A DNA stretch of 64,000 bases from Lucinisca nassula (Eukaryota > Mollusca > Bivalvia > Lucinida > Lucinidae). The notes under the pieces are model-generated. The model saw nothing but the letters and a program-made list of their open reading frames with translations, was not told where the DNA came from and searched no databases. The translations under genes and the position numbers were made by a program. Of the stretch, positions 22,098 through 35,800 are shown piece after piece; the stretch's first letter is position 1; the number at the start of each line of letters is the position of its first letter. The stretch covers positions 50,071,143 through 50,135,142 of the forward strand of contig OY757026.1 in assembly GCA_963580285.1 (NCBI GenBank). The letters are read 5' to 3'.

Positions 22098-22300
22098 AAC
22101 CTGCAACTTAAGTTTCAAGCAGTCTCAGATGACACTATGTGCCATCATTAACACGGTGAAAACATGAAGCAAAATTCTGCAGAAAACATTCTGGATTTAT
22201 ACCTGATTTTTTCATGGAAAACCGGACTGCTTGACATTTCATGTGATTGTCTGCTAGCTTGGCACACAATGCACATGAAGTTTCAAACCTTGTTAAACAA

Positions 22301-22527
22301 TTAAGCCATTTTGTACCAGAAACCCCAAAAGGGGGAGTTGGCAAACAGTGCAGGCCCATATCAGACGCCGCAGTATGCGGCATCTGATCTGGGCCAACAC
22401 TGTTTGCAAAAAGTTCAGCTATTTTCCAAACAAATTTTGAAGAAAACACAAGCTGACACCCCTAAATTTTTAAATGGACCCCTGCTATTTATAAGGTGGA
22501 AGATTCCATTTGGTACAAAAAGGGTTA
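22301..22527 (+). mobile_element. MITE-G copy
   Basis: TTAAGCCATTTTGTACCAGA at the left and GGTACAAAAAGGGTTAA at the right. The core hairpin is CAGACGCCGCAGTATGCGGC within CAAACAGTGCAGGCCC. TTAA target. Confidence 0.8.
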
Positions 22528-22844
22528 AGCCTTATTTTATATAAAATTTCCAAAAAAAAAAATGCTTGAAAAGTTGTGATTGACGCTTTGAGAGTTAATG
22601 AGAAATAGCATGATTGGAAGTGTCAAATCATATCATTTTGCAATGATTGCTAATAAGTAATTAGACAAGATGAAATTTCATCAAAAAAGAAATAGAAGCT
22701 CGCCCTATAATTGTAATAAAAAGAGATGCAGAAGCATAAGCTAGGTTAATTAAAGTAGGCGTTTTTTCAGTACATTTCATGTGGAAGATGAAAGTAATTG
22801 ACAAGAAGGATTGGGCTTGGTTCAGTCAGGAACACTGAATTTTT

Positions 22845-23073
22845 AACCCGTAAAATGCCAATCAAGACAATTGTTGTCTGCTTTGCCGTCTGCCAGGTAC
22901 CTTAAAAGTATTTTTTTGGCAAACAGTGTGGACCCAGATCAGTAGGAGCAGTCTGATCTGGGCCCACACTGTTTGCCTGTATGCAAAAATATTTTTAAAA
23001 GTTTGCAAAAACAAAATCAGCAGACGACATAAACAGACAACATTTTCAGATGTAGTTTTTCTCTGCATCTTAA
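22845..23073 (+). mobile_element. MITE-F copy
   Basis: TTAACCCGTAAAATGCCAAT, GACAATTGTTGTCTGC, core CAAACAGTGTGGACCCAGAT with a shortened loop, GCAGACGACATAAACAGAC, CTCTGCATCTTAA. Confidence 0.8.
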
Positions 23074-23276
23074 GCCGCGGTTAAATTTTGATTCTGACTT
23101 TTAGCATGTAATTTGTGAGAAACTTGGCCACCAGAAGATCTTTTGACCTACTTTACTAAGGCTTGGAAAGTATAACATAACAAAAAATTGAAACTTAAAT
23201 TCAAAATTAAAAAGGATTTTTTTTTTTTCAGAAATTCTATTTTTCTCATTCACCCAATACTTTCTCTCTTATCAAC

Positions 23277-23607
23277 AAAAGTGATAGCTCAGTGGTTAGT
23301 GCACTTGCCTCTGATGATAGAGGTCCCGGGTTCGATCCCTGGCAGCGGCGATAAAATTTCGGTGTCCGAACACGCTCCATTGGCATCATTTGCAGGGATG
23401 AATGTCATAAAGTGCTCTGTCCTTCGGATCGGGACGTTAACTGGAGGCCCCCTGTGCAGGAGAACCATCCCCTGTGCAGGTTAAAGAACCCTAAGGTAAT
23501 TACATGATTACTGTGTAGGCTTTCATCCTGCAAACCTGGAGTGTATGTAATGTACACCTGCGGTAATGGTCAAATGTGACCGAGGCACTGTATCAGAAAA
23601 AAGAAAG
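23277..23607 (+). repeat. SINE-U, tRNA-derived
   Basis: Box A TAGCTCAGTGGTTAGTGC and box B GGTTCGATCCC are both good, but the ends do not pair as an acceptor stem. The body has CCTTCGGATCGGGACGTTAA and the tail GACCGAGGCACTGTATCAG then A-rich. It ends about 120 bases before hyccin exon 'a'. Confidence 0.75.
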
Positions 23608-23725
23608 AAAGTAACCATTTTGGCAATATGAAAAAATATACTTTTTTTCCCATGGGTGTGTTATTGCAATATCATATGAAGCACATATTCGTGAAAAATT
23701 TTCATTTTATTTCATATGTTTTCAG

Positions 23726-23806
23726 GAGACATGTACATCAGATGGCAAACCAAAAGAACAGTCATTCTGCATTCCATCCTTTTCACAGCATTCTGTATAT
23801 CATGAG
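23726..23806 (+). CDS. FAM126A: hyccin exon 'a' (first recognised)
   Basis: 81 nt, 27 codons, phase 0 at both ends. The acceptor is TATGTTTTCAG and the donor GTGAGA. It encodes a stretch with SDGKPKEQSFCIPSFSQHSVYHE spread over its last 23 codons, matching the family segment DG.PK..SF.IPSLS..S(V/I)YHE just after the EALLLG.YNLE region of the hyccin domain. The next exon continues the expected order in the same phase. The upstream coding exon should end at phase 0 but was not found. A MITE-A copy begins about ten bases beyond this donor. Confidence 0.85.
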
Positions 23807-26800
23807 GTGAGATTTTAATCCTTATCCTGCTGAATAATTTAATTTGCTACACTCATTTTTGACTATCCTTGAAATAATGCATTAATTTAACCAATTGTAT
23901 GCAGGGAAACTCCTAAAGGGTTGTCTTGGCAAACAGTGCAGGCCCAGATCAGACACCACAGAATGCAGCGTCTGATCATGGCCTACAGAATTTTCCATCG
24001 AAAATAGAATAAATATGAAAAAATAGGCCTGACACCAATTATATGACAAATGGACTTGTCCAACATATAGCAATGGAAGAGTCCACTAGCATACAAAGGG
24101 TTAAATTTGCAAACCGAATGACATACATACACTGTAGGCGTTGTTGTGATTCAGCGAGATAAGGGTGAAAATTATTCTTTCAGTGTACATCATAACTTGC
24201 AAAAGGAGCTACATCTGGCTCCAAAGTTTTAAAACTTTTTTCATGCTCAACTCATTTGAGCATGAAATTTATTCTGCTCATAAATTTTAAAATGTGAGCA
24301 AGTGTTGGCATTTTTTTTTATTTATGAACAGTTTAAATGACATTCTATGCTGATCAGAGCAGGAAAATTGCCAGATTTATTTCCATTTGTTTGTTTGTTT
24401 GATTTGAGGTTTAGCATCGCCGTCAACACTGTATAGGTCATTTTGGAGACGTTGCTTCCAATTTTGTGGGACTTTTACCCAACATTGAGATGAAATGACA
24501 CCTCAAGCCCCATCGCCCAATGAAACCAATAGGGTTTATAAGCATGGACTTGTACCACTTTACCTGGGCAGGCTTCAAGAGTTCCTCAAAGCCATTGTGA
24601 GGTCGGTTACAGCTCAGTATGAAAGCATTATAAGCAGCTCATCTATTACTTCAAGCCCCGATGGATGGGGGCCACCAGATTTGTTTGCATTTCACTAGTT
24701 ATGAGCATTACAGAATTCATGCTCAGTTGAGCATGAAAAAGGTTTTATAACCTCAGATAATGCCCAAAGTTGCTACAGCTAGCATAGTCTGAAACTTTAC
24801 ATCATGAAACGTTGTTACACTGCACAGAGATTTGTACGCTTTTGATTGGATTGCACACTGAGGGAAATTATTTTCCATGTTCCATGTGAGTGATAATTTT
24901 TGTTGCCTTTGCTGAAGTGTGCTATGGATTCCATCTTGTGCTTTTTTGCACAGCCATCTGATCTGGATCTACACTGTGTACAAAGGTAGGGGTCATCTAG
25001 TTCAGCAAGGATAAAGGTTAAGAAAAACTGCATCTGAAAATGTCGTCTGTTTATGTCGTCTGCTGCGCCTTCTTGCAAACTTTTTAAAAAAGGTCTGCAA
25101 ACAGGCAAAGACTGTGGACCCTGATCAGACTGCTCTGACAGGAGCAGTCTGATCTGGGTCCACACTGCTTGCAACCAATCAGCTGACAGCAAAACAGAGG
25201 ACAATTTTTTTGATTGGCTTCCTTAGGGTTAATAATGACCTAGAGGCCCACTGGAAAGCTCAATTTATAGTTGATGAATATCATAGGATTTCTGACAAAA
25301 CTTACCGGTACTACAGGAGCAGTCTGATCAGGGTCCACACTGGTTGCAACCAACCAGCAAACAGCAAAAGAGAGGACAATTTTTGTGATTGGCTTCCTTA
25401 GGGTTAATAATGACCTAGAGGCCCACTGGAAAGCTCAATTTATAGTTGATGAATATCATAGGATTTCTGACAAAACTTACTACAGGAGCAGTCTGATCAA
25501 GGTCCACACTGGTTGCAACCAACTAGCAGACAGCAAAAGAGAGGACAATGTTTGTGATTGGCTTCCTAAGGGTAAATAATGGCCTAGAGGCCCACTGGAA
25601 AACTCAATTTATAGTTGATGAATATCATAGGATTTCTGACAAAACTTACTGCAGAAACGAAGTGCAGCAGACGATTTTTGATTTCCCACAGCGCTTTTTC
25701 GTGAAGATTTATCGGCAGCTCCAATAAGAAAATTAGTTCAAGAGTCGATATGTGATTTTAGAGGCAAAATTGTATGCGCCGTGATGTATTACTTGTCAAT
25801 TTTAAAACAGTTTTCACACAGTTTGATAAAGATGAAATCAAAAATCCACAGCTTGATTGATTTACTCTGCAAGATACAGAGGATTACGTGCAAATTAACC
25901 CTTTCAGTACCAGAAACCCCTAAAGGGGTACCTTGGCAAACAGGGCAGGCCCAGATCAGACGCCTCAGAATGCGGCGTCTGATCAGGGCCTACACTGTTT
26001 GCAAAAAATTCAGCCATTTTCCTAATAAATTTTGAAGAAAACACAACCTGACACCCCTAAATTTTGAAATGGACTCCTGCAATATATAAGGAGGAAGATT
26101 CCATTTGGTACAAAAAGGGTTAATACAAATTGTAAGCGATGCTGGAACAGTGGCGACATAAACCATTTTACAGCCAATGTACATTGTATGTACATCACAG
26201 CCTCTTTATGCAGTAAAACCTGTCTTAGCCGCCACCTCTAATAAGCAAGCAACCTGTCTTAAGCATTCATGTTTCTGGTTCCCGAAAAAAGAAATTGCAT
26301 TAAAATCCACCTGTATTAAGAAAGCAAATTTTGATAATTCCTTAGGTGCTTGCTTAATACAGGCTGAACAGTGCTATGTTGTTTGGGTCCTTTGAAGCCT
26401 CCATGGTGTAGTGGTTATGCTACTCCCCTTGTAAACCAAGGGTCACAGGATCTATCCCAGGCTTCTCCAGACTTTCGGATGAGTCTTTAAACCAAGGTCC
26501 TGTCTCCTTATGACCTTAGCTCTTGGTGAGACGTAAAACTCAAACACTTACTTACTGCTTTGGGTCCTTAGAGCAGAAAATGTGGTAGTTAAACAACTAT
26601 ACATTTCAAACAAAAATGTTTAAATTACAGTGAAATTCCTATATTAAGACCACCTTTGGGACTGTTCAAAAGTGGTCTTGAAGACCACTTTTGAACAGTC
26701 CCAAAGGTGGTCTCTGACCAGAGGACATTGTGTGCAGAAAACACAAGGAAAGAATAACTGCACCTTCTAAATATGCTTTTTTAAAGCAGAAAAGTCTTAA

Positions 26801-29800
26801 TTTTAGGTGGACTTAACAGCGGAATTTTACTGAATATAGAAAATGACCATTTATGGTCAGTTTTCTATAATATAATGTATCGGAGGTTAATGAGTCAAAG
26901 GTGTCGTGTGTATACTCCAGTACAAACAAACACTCTTGAGTCCCTCACTGGATTGTCCAATTGATTTAGGCTTACAGTTGGGCAAAGCCTGCTGTCCTTG
27001 CAGCAGGTAGGGTTAGAGGGGGGGGGGGGGGGAATGTTGTTATTTCTTCTAATTAAGGCTACGCTTCTTATCATTTTCCTCTTGCTCTCCTGGCTCTCAG
27101 TTACATCTCTTCTATCTCTTCTATCTCTGATCTCCACGGGCCTCCGTGTCCTAATGGATAAGAGCGCTGACTCTTAGTCATTAGGTCTCTCACCGCCGTG
27201 GGTTCGAGCCTCGCTCGGGTCACGTGTGAGACGCCAAGTTCTGCAACAGAAGGTCAGGTGGTTTTTCTCCAGGTACTCCGGTTTTCGCCCACCTATGATT
27301 AACGATCGGCTCGATATGAGTGAAATAATCTTGAAAGGGCCGTAAAACCCAAACCAAAAAAAAAAAATCTCTGATCTCCCTTTCTCTGGGAGACTGATCA
27401 GACGTCACATAATGCGGTGTCTGATCAGGGTCTACACTGGTAAAAACAGAAAAATAGACCTTACATCCCTTTATTAGCTCACCGTCACGTAGTGACGAGG
27501 TGAGCTTTTGGGATCACTTTTCGTCCGTCGTCCGTCGTCCGTGCGTCCGTCCGTAAACAATTTCTTTAAACGACATCTCCTCCTAAACCACTGATCGGAT
27601 TTTGACCAAACTTCACAGGAATGATCCTTAGGTGGTCCCCTTTCAAAGTTGTTCAAATGGTTCCGGTCCATTGCACATCTAGGTCATAGGAGCCAAAAAT
27701 AGATTTTTTTCACCAAAAACTTTAAAAATCTTCTTCTCTGAAACCACAAGGCCCAGGTCTTTGATATTTGGTATGAAGCTTCATCTAGTGGACCCCTACC
27801 AAGATTGTTCAAATTATAGTGCTGGGACCAAAAATGCCCCCGCTCCGGGGCCCTTTGGTTTTACATGGGCTTATATAGGGAAAATCTTTAAAAATCTTCT
27901 TCTCTGAAACCATAAGGCCCAGGTCTTTGATATTTGGTATGAAGCTTCATCTAGTGGACCCCTACCAAGATTGTTCAAATTGTAGTGCTGGGGCCAAAAA
28001 TGCCCCCACTCCGGGGCCCTTTGGTTTTACATGGGCTTATATAGGGAAAATCTTTAAAAATCTTCTTCTCTGAAACCACAAGGCCCAGGTCTTTGATATT
28101 TGGTATGAAGCTTCATCTAGTGGACCCCTACCAAGATTGTTCAAATTATAGTGCTGGGGCCAAAAATGGCCCCGCTCCGGGGCCCTTTGGTTTTGCATGG
28201 GCTTATATAGGAAAGAGCTTTAAAAATCTTCTTCTCTGAAACCATAAGGCCCAGGTCTTTGTTATTTGGTATGAAGCTTCATCTAGGGGACCCCTACCAA
28301 GATTGTTCAAATTATAGTGCTGGGGCCAAAAATGCCCCCGCCCCGGGGCCCTTTGGTTTTACATGGGCTTATATAGGGAAAATCTTTAAAAATCTTCTTC
28401 TCTGAAACCGCAAGGCCTAGGTCTTTGATATTTGGTATGAAGCTTCATCTAGTGGACCCCTACCAAGATTGTTCAAATTATAGCCCTTGGGCCAAAAATG
28501 CCCCCGCTCCGGGGCCATTTGGTTTTACATGGGCTTATATAGGGAAAATCTTTAAAAATCTTCTTCTCTGAAACCGCAAGGCCCAGGTCTTTGATATTTG
28601 GTATGAAGCTTCATCTAGTGGACCCCTACCAAGATTGTTCAAATTATAGTGCTGGGGTCAAATATGCCCCCGCTCCAGGGCCCTTTGGTTTTACATGGGC
28701 TTATATAGGGAAAATCTTTAAAAATTTTCTTCCCTGAAACTGTAAGGCCCATGTCTTTGATATTTGGTATGAAGCTTCACCCCACAAGGCCCAGGTCCCC
28801 CCCCACCTGGGCCTTTTGGTTTTACATAGGCTTATATAGGGAAAATCTTTAAAAATCTTCTCTGAAACCGCAAGGCCCAGGTCTTTGATATTTAGATATT
28901 TAGTATGATGCTTCACCTAGTGGACCCCTACCAAGATTGTTCAAATTATAGTGCTGGGGCCAGAAATGCCCCCGCTCTGGGGCCCTTTGGTTTAACATGG
29001 CTTCTATAGGGAAAATCTTTAAAAATCTTCTTCTCTGAAACCACAAGGCCCAGGTCTTTGATATTTGGTATGAAGCTTCACCTAGTGGACCCCTACTAAG
29101 ATTGTTCAAATTATAGCCCTGGGGCCAAAAATGCTCCCGCTCCAGGGCCCTTTGGTTTTACATAGACTTATTTAGGAAAAATCTTGAAAAATCTTTTTCT
29201 CTGAAACCACAAGGCCTAGGTCTTTGATATTTGGTATGAAGCTTAATCTTGTGGACCCCTACCAAGATTGTTCAAATTATAGCCCTGGGGCAAAAAATGC
29301 CCCCACTTGGGCCCTTTGGTATTACGTAGACTTATATATAGGGAAAATCTTGAAAAATCTTCTTCTCTGAAACCAGAAGACCTAGGTCTTTGATATTTGG
29401 TATGAAGCTTCATCTAGTGGACTTCTACCAAGATTGTTCAAATTGTAGCCCTGAGACCAAAAACACCCCTGTCTCGGGGGCCCTTTGGTTTTACATAGAC
29501 TTATATAGGGAATATCTTTAAAAATCTTCTTCTGTGAAACCACAAGGCCTAGGTCTTTGATATTTGGTGTGAAATTTCATCTAGTGGACCTCTATCAAGA
29601 TTGTTCAAATTATAGCCCTGGGGCCAAAAATGCCCCTACCTCGAGACCCTTTGGTTTTTCATAGACTTATATAGGGAAATCTTTAAAAATCTTCTTCTCT
29701 GAAACCACAAGGCCCATGTCTTTGATATTTGGTATGGAGCTTCATCTAGTGGACCTCTACCAAGATTGTTCAAATTATAGCCCCTGCCCCGGGGCCCTTT

Positions 29801-32800
29801 GGTTTTGCATAGTTTTATATATAGAGATAATCTTTGAAAATCTTCTTCTCTGAAACAGCAAGGCCCAGGTCTTTGATATTTGGTGTGAAGCTTCATCTAG
29901 TGGACCTCTATCAAGATTGTTTAAGTTATAGCCCTGAGGCCAAAAATGCCCCCGCCCCGGGGCCATTTGATTTTACATAGGCTAATGTAGGGAATATCTT
30001 TAAAAAATCATTTTCTCTGAAACCCCAAGGCCCAGGTCTTTGATATTTGGTGTGTAGCTTCATCTAGTGGACCTTTGCCAAGATTGTTCAAATTATAGGC
30101 TTTGTTGATATTTGGTATGAAGCTTCACCTTTTTAGACCTGCCTCAACATTATGCACATTGTAGCCCTTGGGTCAATAATGGCCCTCCCCGAGGCCCACT
30201 TGTTACTCTATCATATGGGTCAGGTGAGCGATCCAGGGCCATCATGGCCCTCTTGTTGACAAAAGGATGGGTTAAATTTAAATACTTGATGAGTAAAATT
30301 TTCATCACAGCATAGACATAATATTTCAGTGAAAAATGAATCATGTCTGTGAATGTGTGAAAATATTTTTTATGATGGTTCAAAATTGAATGCCACACAA
30401 GAGAAGTGACTATGTATCAAAACACTGAAAGTACTGGGGAGGCATTTTGTACAACCGTGTCAGTTTTAGCTCAAGGGGTACTTCAGAAATTATTTTTTGG
30501 AATGGCAAAGTAAATAAGATGCATTACACTGTTGGTATCATGTCTGACAAAAAAAAAATACTACAAGAAAAAACATCACAGCCAAATTTTTCATGCTTAT
30601 TCCATAAATTTCAAAATAAGCTGTAAACATTCTGCCCTTTAACCTCTGTGTCTACACTGTTTGCCATTCCGTTGGCACCTCTTGGACTCCTTGCAGATCG
30701 TGAATCAAATTTGTTAAGATTTTAGGAGAATAATAGCAAGTCCTCGAAGTGAACAAATTTATGGCATTTTTTACGGTAAATCCACTATGGCTGGTCTGAC
30801 GAAAGACATACAGCGGTCTGACAGACTGTCGGCTATTATATAGGCTGTGCATAGGTTCTAACCAGACTGTGCATAATGTGCAGGCTGTTCTTATTGTTCA
30901 CTGGTCTCATATGCAACCTTAAATTCTTATCTACTTGCATAGCAACAAATAAGATTGGTATTTTGTGATAACTGAAGGATAGTTTTCCTTATTTCTCCAT
31001 ATAAACCTATGCTGTGAGTATTCATTAGAACCGCCTCGCCAAGGCCAACAACATAGGTTTTTATGGAGAATTGACAAAAACTTTCCTTCAGTTATCACAA
31101 AATACTTATAACATAGCAACATATAAGGTAAATATTTTGTGATAACTGAAGGATAGTTTTCCTTCTTTCTCCATATAGACCTATGTTGTGGGTATTCATT
31201 AGAACTGCCTTGTCGAGGCGATTCTAATGAATACCCACAACACAGGTTTTTATAGAGAATTGACAAAAACTATCCTTCAGTTATCACAAAATACTTACAA
31301 TGGCAACAGATGAGGTATTTTGTGATAACTGAAGGATAGTTTTCCTTATTACTCCATATAAACCTATGTTGTGGGTATTCATTAGAACTGCCTCGCTGAG
31401 GCGGTTCTAATGAATACCCACAACATAGGTTTTTATGGAGAATTGACAAAAACTATCCTTCAATTTTCGCAATCTGTTTGCTATGAGTTGTTCATATATG
31501 GAGAATAAATTATTTGTTTCCATCAGTTCATTTATTATTTACAAGTTATTCCCCATGGGGACTGATGATGGTTTACAAGAAACTGACATTTTCTTGATTG
31601 CTAGAAAAAAGATGACTAAAAAAACATCTTATCCTCGGAAATGATGAAATAATATTCTGTCGAGGAAATTGGAGAAAGCACTATGTGTAAGACTTTTTGT
31701 TTGAATTGAGGTTTAACACATCTCCGTTGACATTATTTAGGTCATTTTGGAGATGTTGCTTCCTATTTTTAGCTCACCTTAGCCGAATTAAGGCTCCGGG
31801 GGAGTTATTGTGATCACTCACCGTCCGTCGTCATCGTCTGTATGTCTGTTCACATTTTCCTTTAAACAACATCTCCTCGTAATCCACTAGATGGATTCGA
31901 ACCAAACTTGGCAGAAATGATCTTTGGGTGGTCCTCTCTCAAAGTTGTTCAAAGAATTCCATTCCATGCAGAACTCTGGTTGCCATGGCATAAAAAGGGG
32001 AAAATAAGGAAAAAAAACCTTTCAAATCTTCTTGTCTGAAACCAGAAGGCCCATGTCTTTGATATTTAGTATGAAGCTTCATCTAGTGGACCTTTACCAA
32101 GATTGTTCAAATTATTGCCCTGGGAACAAAAATGGCCCGACCCTGGGGCCCACTGGTTTTACATAAGCTTACATAGGGAAAACCTTTAAAAATCTTCTTG
32201 TCTGGTACCAGAAGGCCCAGGTCTTTGATATTTGGTATGAAGCTTCATCTAGTGGACCTCTACCAAGATTATTCAAATTATTGCCCTGGGGCCAAAAATG
32301 GCCCCACCCCGGGGCCCACTGATTTTACATAGGCTTATATAGGGAAAACCTTTAAAAATCTTCTTGTCTGGAACCAGAAGGCCCAGGTCTTTGATATTTG
32401 GTATGAAGCTTCATCTAGTGGACCTCTACCAAGACTGTTCAAATTATTGCCCTGGGGCCAAAAATGGCCCCGCCCAAGGGCCCACTGGTTTTACATAGGC
32501 TTATATAGGGAAAACCTTTAAAAATCTTCTTGTCTGGAACCAGAAGGCCCAGGTCTTTTATATTTGGTATCAAGCTTCATCTAGTGGACCTCTACCAAGA
32601 TTGTTCAAATTATTGCCCTGGGGCCAAAAATAGTCCCGCCCAGGGGCCCACTGGTTTTATATAGGCTTATATAGGGAAAACCTTTAAAAATCTTCTTGTC
32701 TGGAACCAGAAGGCCCAGGTCTTTGATATTTGGTATGAAGCTTCATCTAGTGGACCTCTACCAAGATTGTTCAAATTATTGCCCTAGGGCCAAAAATGGC

Positions 32801-35800
32801 CCTGCCCCGGGACCCACTGGTTTTACAGAGGTTTATATAGGGAAAACCTTTAAAAATTTCCTTGTCTGGAACCAGAAGGCCCAGGTCTTTGATATTTGGT
32901 ATGAAGCTTCATCTAGTGAACCTCTACCAAGATTGTTCAAATTATTGCCCTGGGGCCAAAAATGGCCCCGCCCCAGGGCCATCTGGTTTTACATAGGCTT
33001 ATATAGGGAAAATCTTTAAAAATCTTCTTGTCTGGAACCAGAAGGCCCAGGTCTTTGATATTTGGTATGAAGCTTCATCTGGTGGACCTCTACCAAGATT
33101 GTTCAAATTATAGCCCTGGGCCAAAAATGCCCCTGCACCAGGGCCCCCTGGTTTTACAAAGGCATATATAGGAAAAACCTTTAAAAAACTTTTTGTTTGA
33201 AACCAGAAGGCCCATTGTCTTTGATATTTGGTATGATTCTTCATCTAGTGGCTCTCTATCATGATTGTTTACCCCATCATGGGGCCCACTAGTCTTACAT
33301 AGACTTATATAGGGAAACATTTAGAAATCCTCTTGTCTGAAACCAGAAGGCCCAGGACTTTGGTATTTGTTATTAAGTTTCATTTAGTGGACCTCTTCCA
33401 AAATTGATCAATTATGGACCTGAGGCCAAAAATTGCCCTGCCCCGACACCCACATACAAATCTCTTAGCTCAGGTGTGCGATATAGGACCATCATGGTCC
33501 TCTTGTTTGTGGAACTTTTACCTGACATTGAGATGAAATGATGTCTTAAGCCCTGCCGCTCAATGAAACCAAAAGGGTTTATATGCATGGATGGTCCTAA
33601 TCGCATAAGCTTGCTTGGGCAGGCTTAGACCTTCTAAGCCATTTACCAGTACTCATATGCATTCGGTTTCAGCTCTGCATGGAAGCATCAAGCAGCCCAG
33701 TCTATTTCTCCAAGCCCCGATGCATGGGGGCCAGTGTGTAAATAAAAGCTGAGTAACTCAAATTTTTATCTAACCTTCTCTTTATCCCAACCCGATCACA
33801 AACTCGGTAATTTTACAGTTGAAACACACTGACGGTGCAGTTTCAGTAGCTAGGTAACAAAAAGTAAGCCAAGAAACCAGCTGGAAAAAAAAACATCAGA
33901 AAACAATGGCATCCACAATTGTCAATTTTGGTTAGACATGACATGGTTTATAAGCTAGTCTCAATTAACCCTTATCTTGCTGAATATTCATTTAAGCCAC
34001 ACCCACTTCTGTCAATCAAATTACTTGATGTAATTTATTGCTACAAATTCATAAACTGAATGCCAAACCGTGTAGATCATGATCAGGTGGCTTCTTCAGA
34101 AGCCACCTGATCTGGATCTACACTGTTTGCAAATATAGGGGTTGTCGTGAACAGCAAGATAAGGGTTAAAATTGTGGGTTTTGGTATTTATTACCACTGA
34201 GCAGTTCTCATTTCATTTTTGTTGCGAAATAGGATTATTAGGCTCCCATACAGGTACAGTTTCTACTATTATGTCCCTCATCTCCACTGTGGGTTGTCTA
34301 CTCTCTCGTGTTACACGTGGAATGCCATGTTCTGTAAGCGCAGGTCAGGTGGTTTTCTCTGTTTGCTCCAGTTTTCGTCCACCTCTAGTGAATGACTGGG
34401 TCAATAAAAGTGAAATAATTTTGAGAGGGCTGTAAAAGTCAGTTAAAAAAGAAAAAGAAAACTGGAGATAATGAAGGCAGGCCTCCTAGCAAAACCTATA
34501 AAACCTATAATAACCTATAATTTTGTGCCAAACCTATAAAACCTTTATTTTGTTCATAAAACCTTTAAAAAGCCTGTATTTTCATGAAAAACCTATATTT
34601 TTCACTTTTTGAACCTTCTTGCAACTCAACCCTAACTTTTCTTCAAAATGCACTACTATTTTTTTCCTTTTTAGTGCCATATAAAGTGATGAAAACTGTC
34701 AAGAAAATGTAATTTTTTTCCTCGCTCGCTTCGCTCGCTCGGACTTTGCAAAATTCAGATCAACTTTATCTGAGTAATTGTGGCACAAAAATTCATCAAA
34801 TATTTTTTCTTTAGTTTTAAATCTTTATGTAAGTTTGGAAGACTCTTTTTTTTAACCTGTATTTTTATTGAAAAACCTGTAAATAACCTATATTTTGAGT
34901 AAGAAGAACCTATATAAAAACCTATATTTTCAAAGTGGGCCACTAGGAGGCCTGTACAGTTTCAACTATTAGGTCTCTCATCTCCACTGTGGGTTGTCTA
35001 CTCTCTCAGGTTACATGTGGAATGCCATGTTCTGTAAGTGCAGGTCAGGTGGCATTCTCTGGTTGCTCCAGTTTTCGCCCACCTCTAGTGAGTGACTGGG
35101 TCGATAGAAGTGAAATAATCTTGAGGGGGCTGTAAAACTCAATTAAAAAAAGAAAAGAAAACTAGAGATAATGAAGGTATTCATCATTTTAGCACAAAGT
35201 TTCACATGTTTGGTATTTAAATACCCATTCTAACTATTTTGTACGAAATCAAGGAGCACTATCATAATATGGAATTCCCCTTTAATATATACAGTTACCG
35301 GCCCCGATAGCTCAGTTGGTAGAGTGTCAGCTCCGGGGAACGGGAGGTCTCGGGTTCGATACCGGGCCGCGACATACCAAAGTCGTTAACAATGGTACAA
35401 GCTGCTCTTCGCTTGGCACTTAGATTTACGGGGTAAAGCTAGGACTGGTCGACCCAGTGTCAGGATAATGTGACTGGGTGTGGTATCATGTAATGTGTCT
35501 GGGACATGATACTTCAGTGAGGCAGCACTATAAAAGTGAGCATTGAGCTCCCTGTCACAACCAGACACCGCCGTGATATGACTGAAAAATTGTTGAAAGC
35601 GACGTTAAACCCGAATTCACACACACACACATGCACTCGCACACGCACAGTCCATTTCAAAATTTACACAACCAACAGGCTGTACTTCAGTGCTGTCTAA
35701 GCAGGGTCTTTGTTAAACACATAAACCTTCTACAGCCTCCAGGCCATCTCAGGAGTGATGCTTGTAAACTGCCATCACCAGACAGATTGTATGCTTTGAG

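Noticed and set aside
23277..23350. Functional tRNA gene
   Set aside because: Boxes A and B are good, but there is no pairing acceptor stem and the sequence runs into a SINE body and tail. The same reasoning applies to 20822, 27136, 35300, 36411 and 39046.
28701..33320. Minus-strand frames with repeated Y.LNNLGRGPLDEASYQIS peptides
   Set aside because: They follow Hel-1 tandem units, with frameshifts and stops between units; not a tandem-repeat protein.
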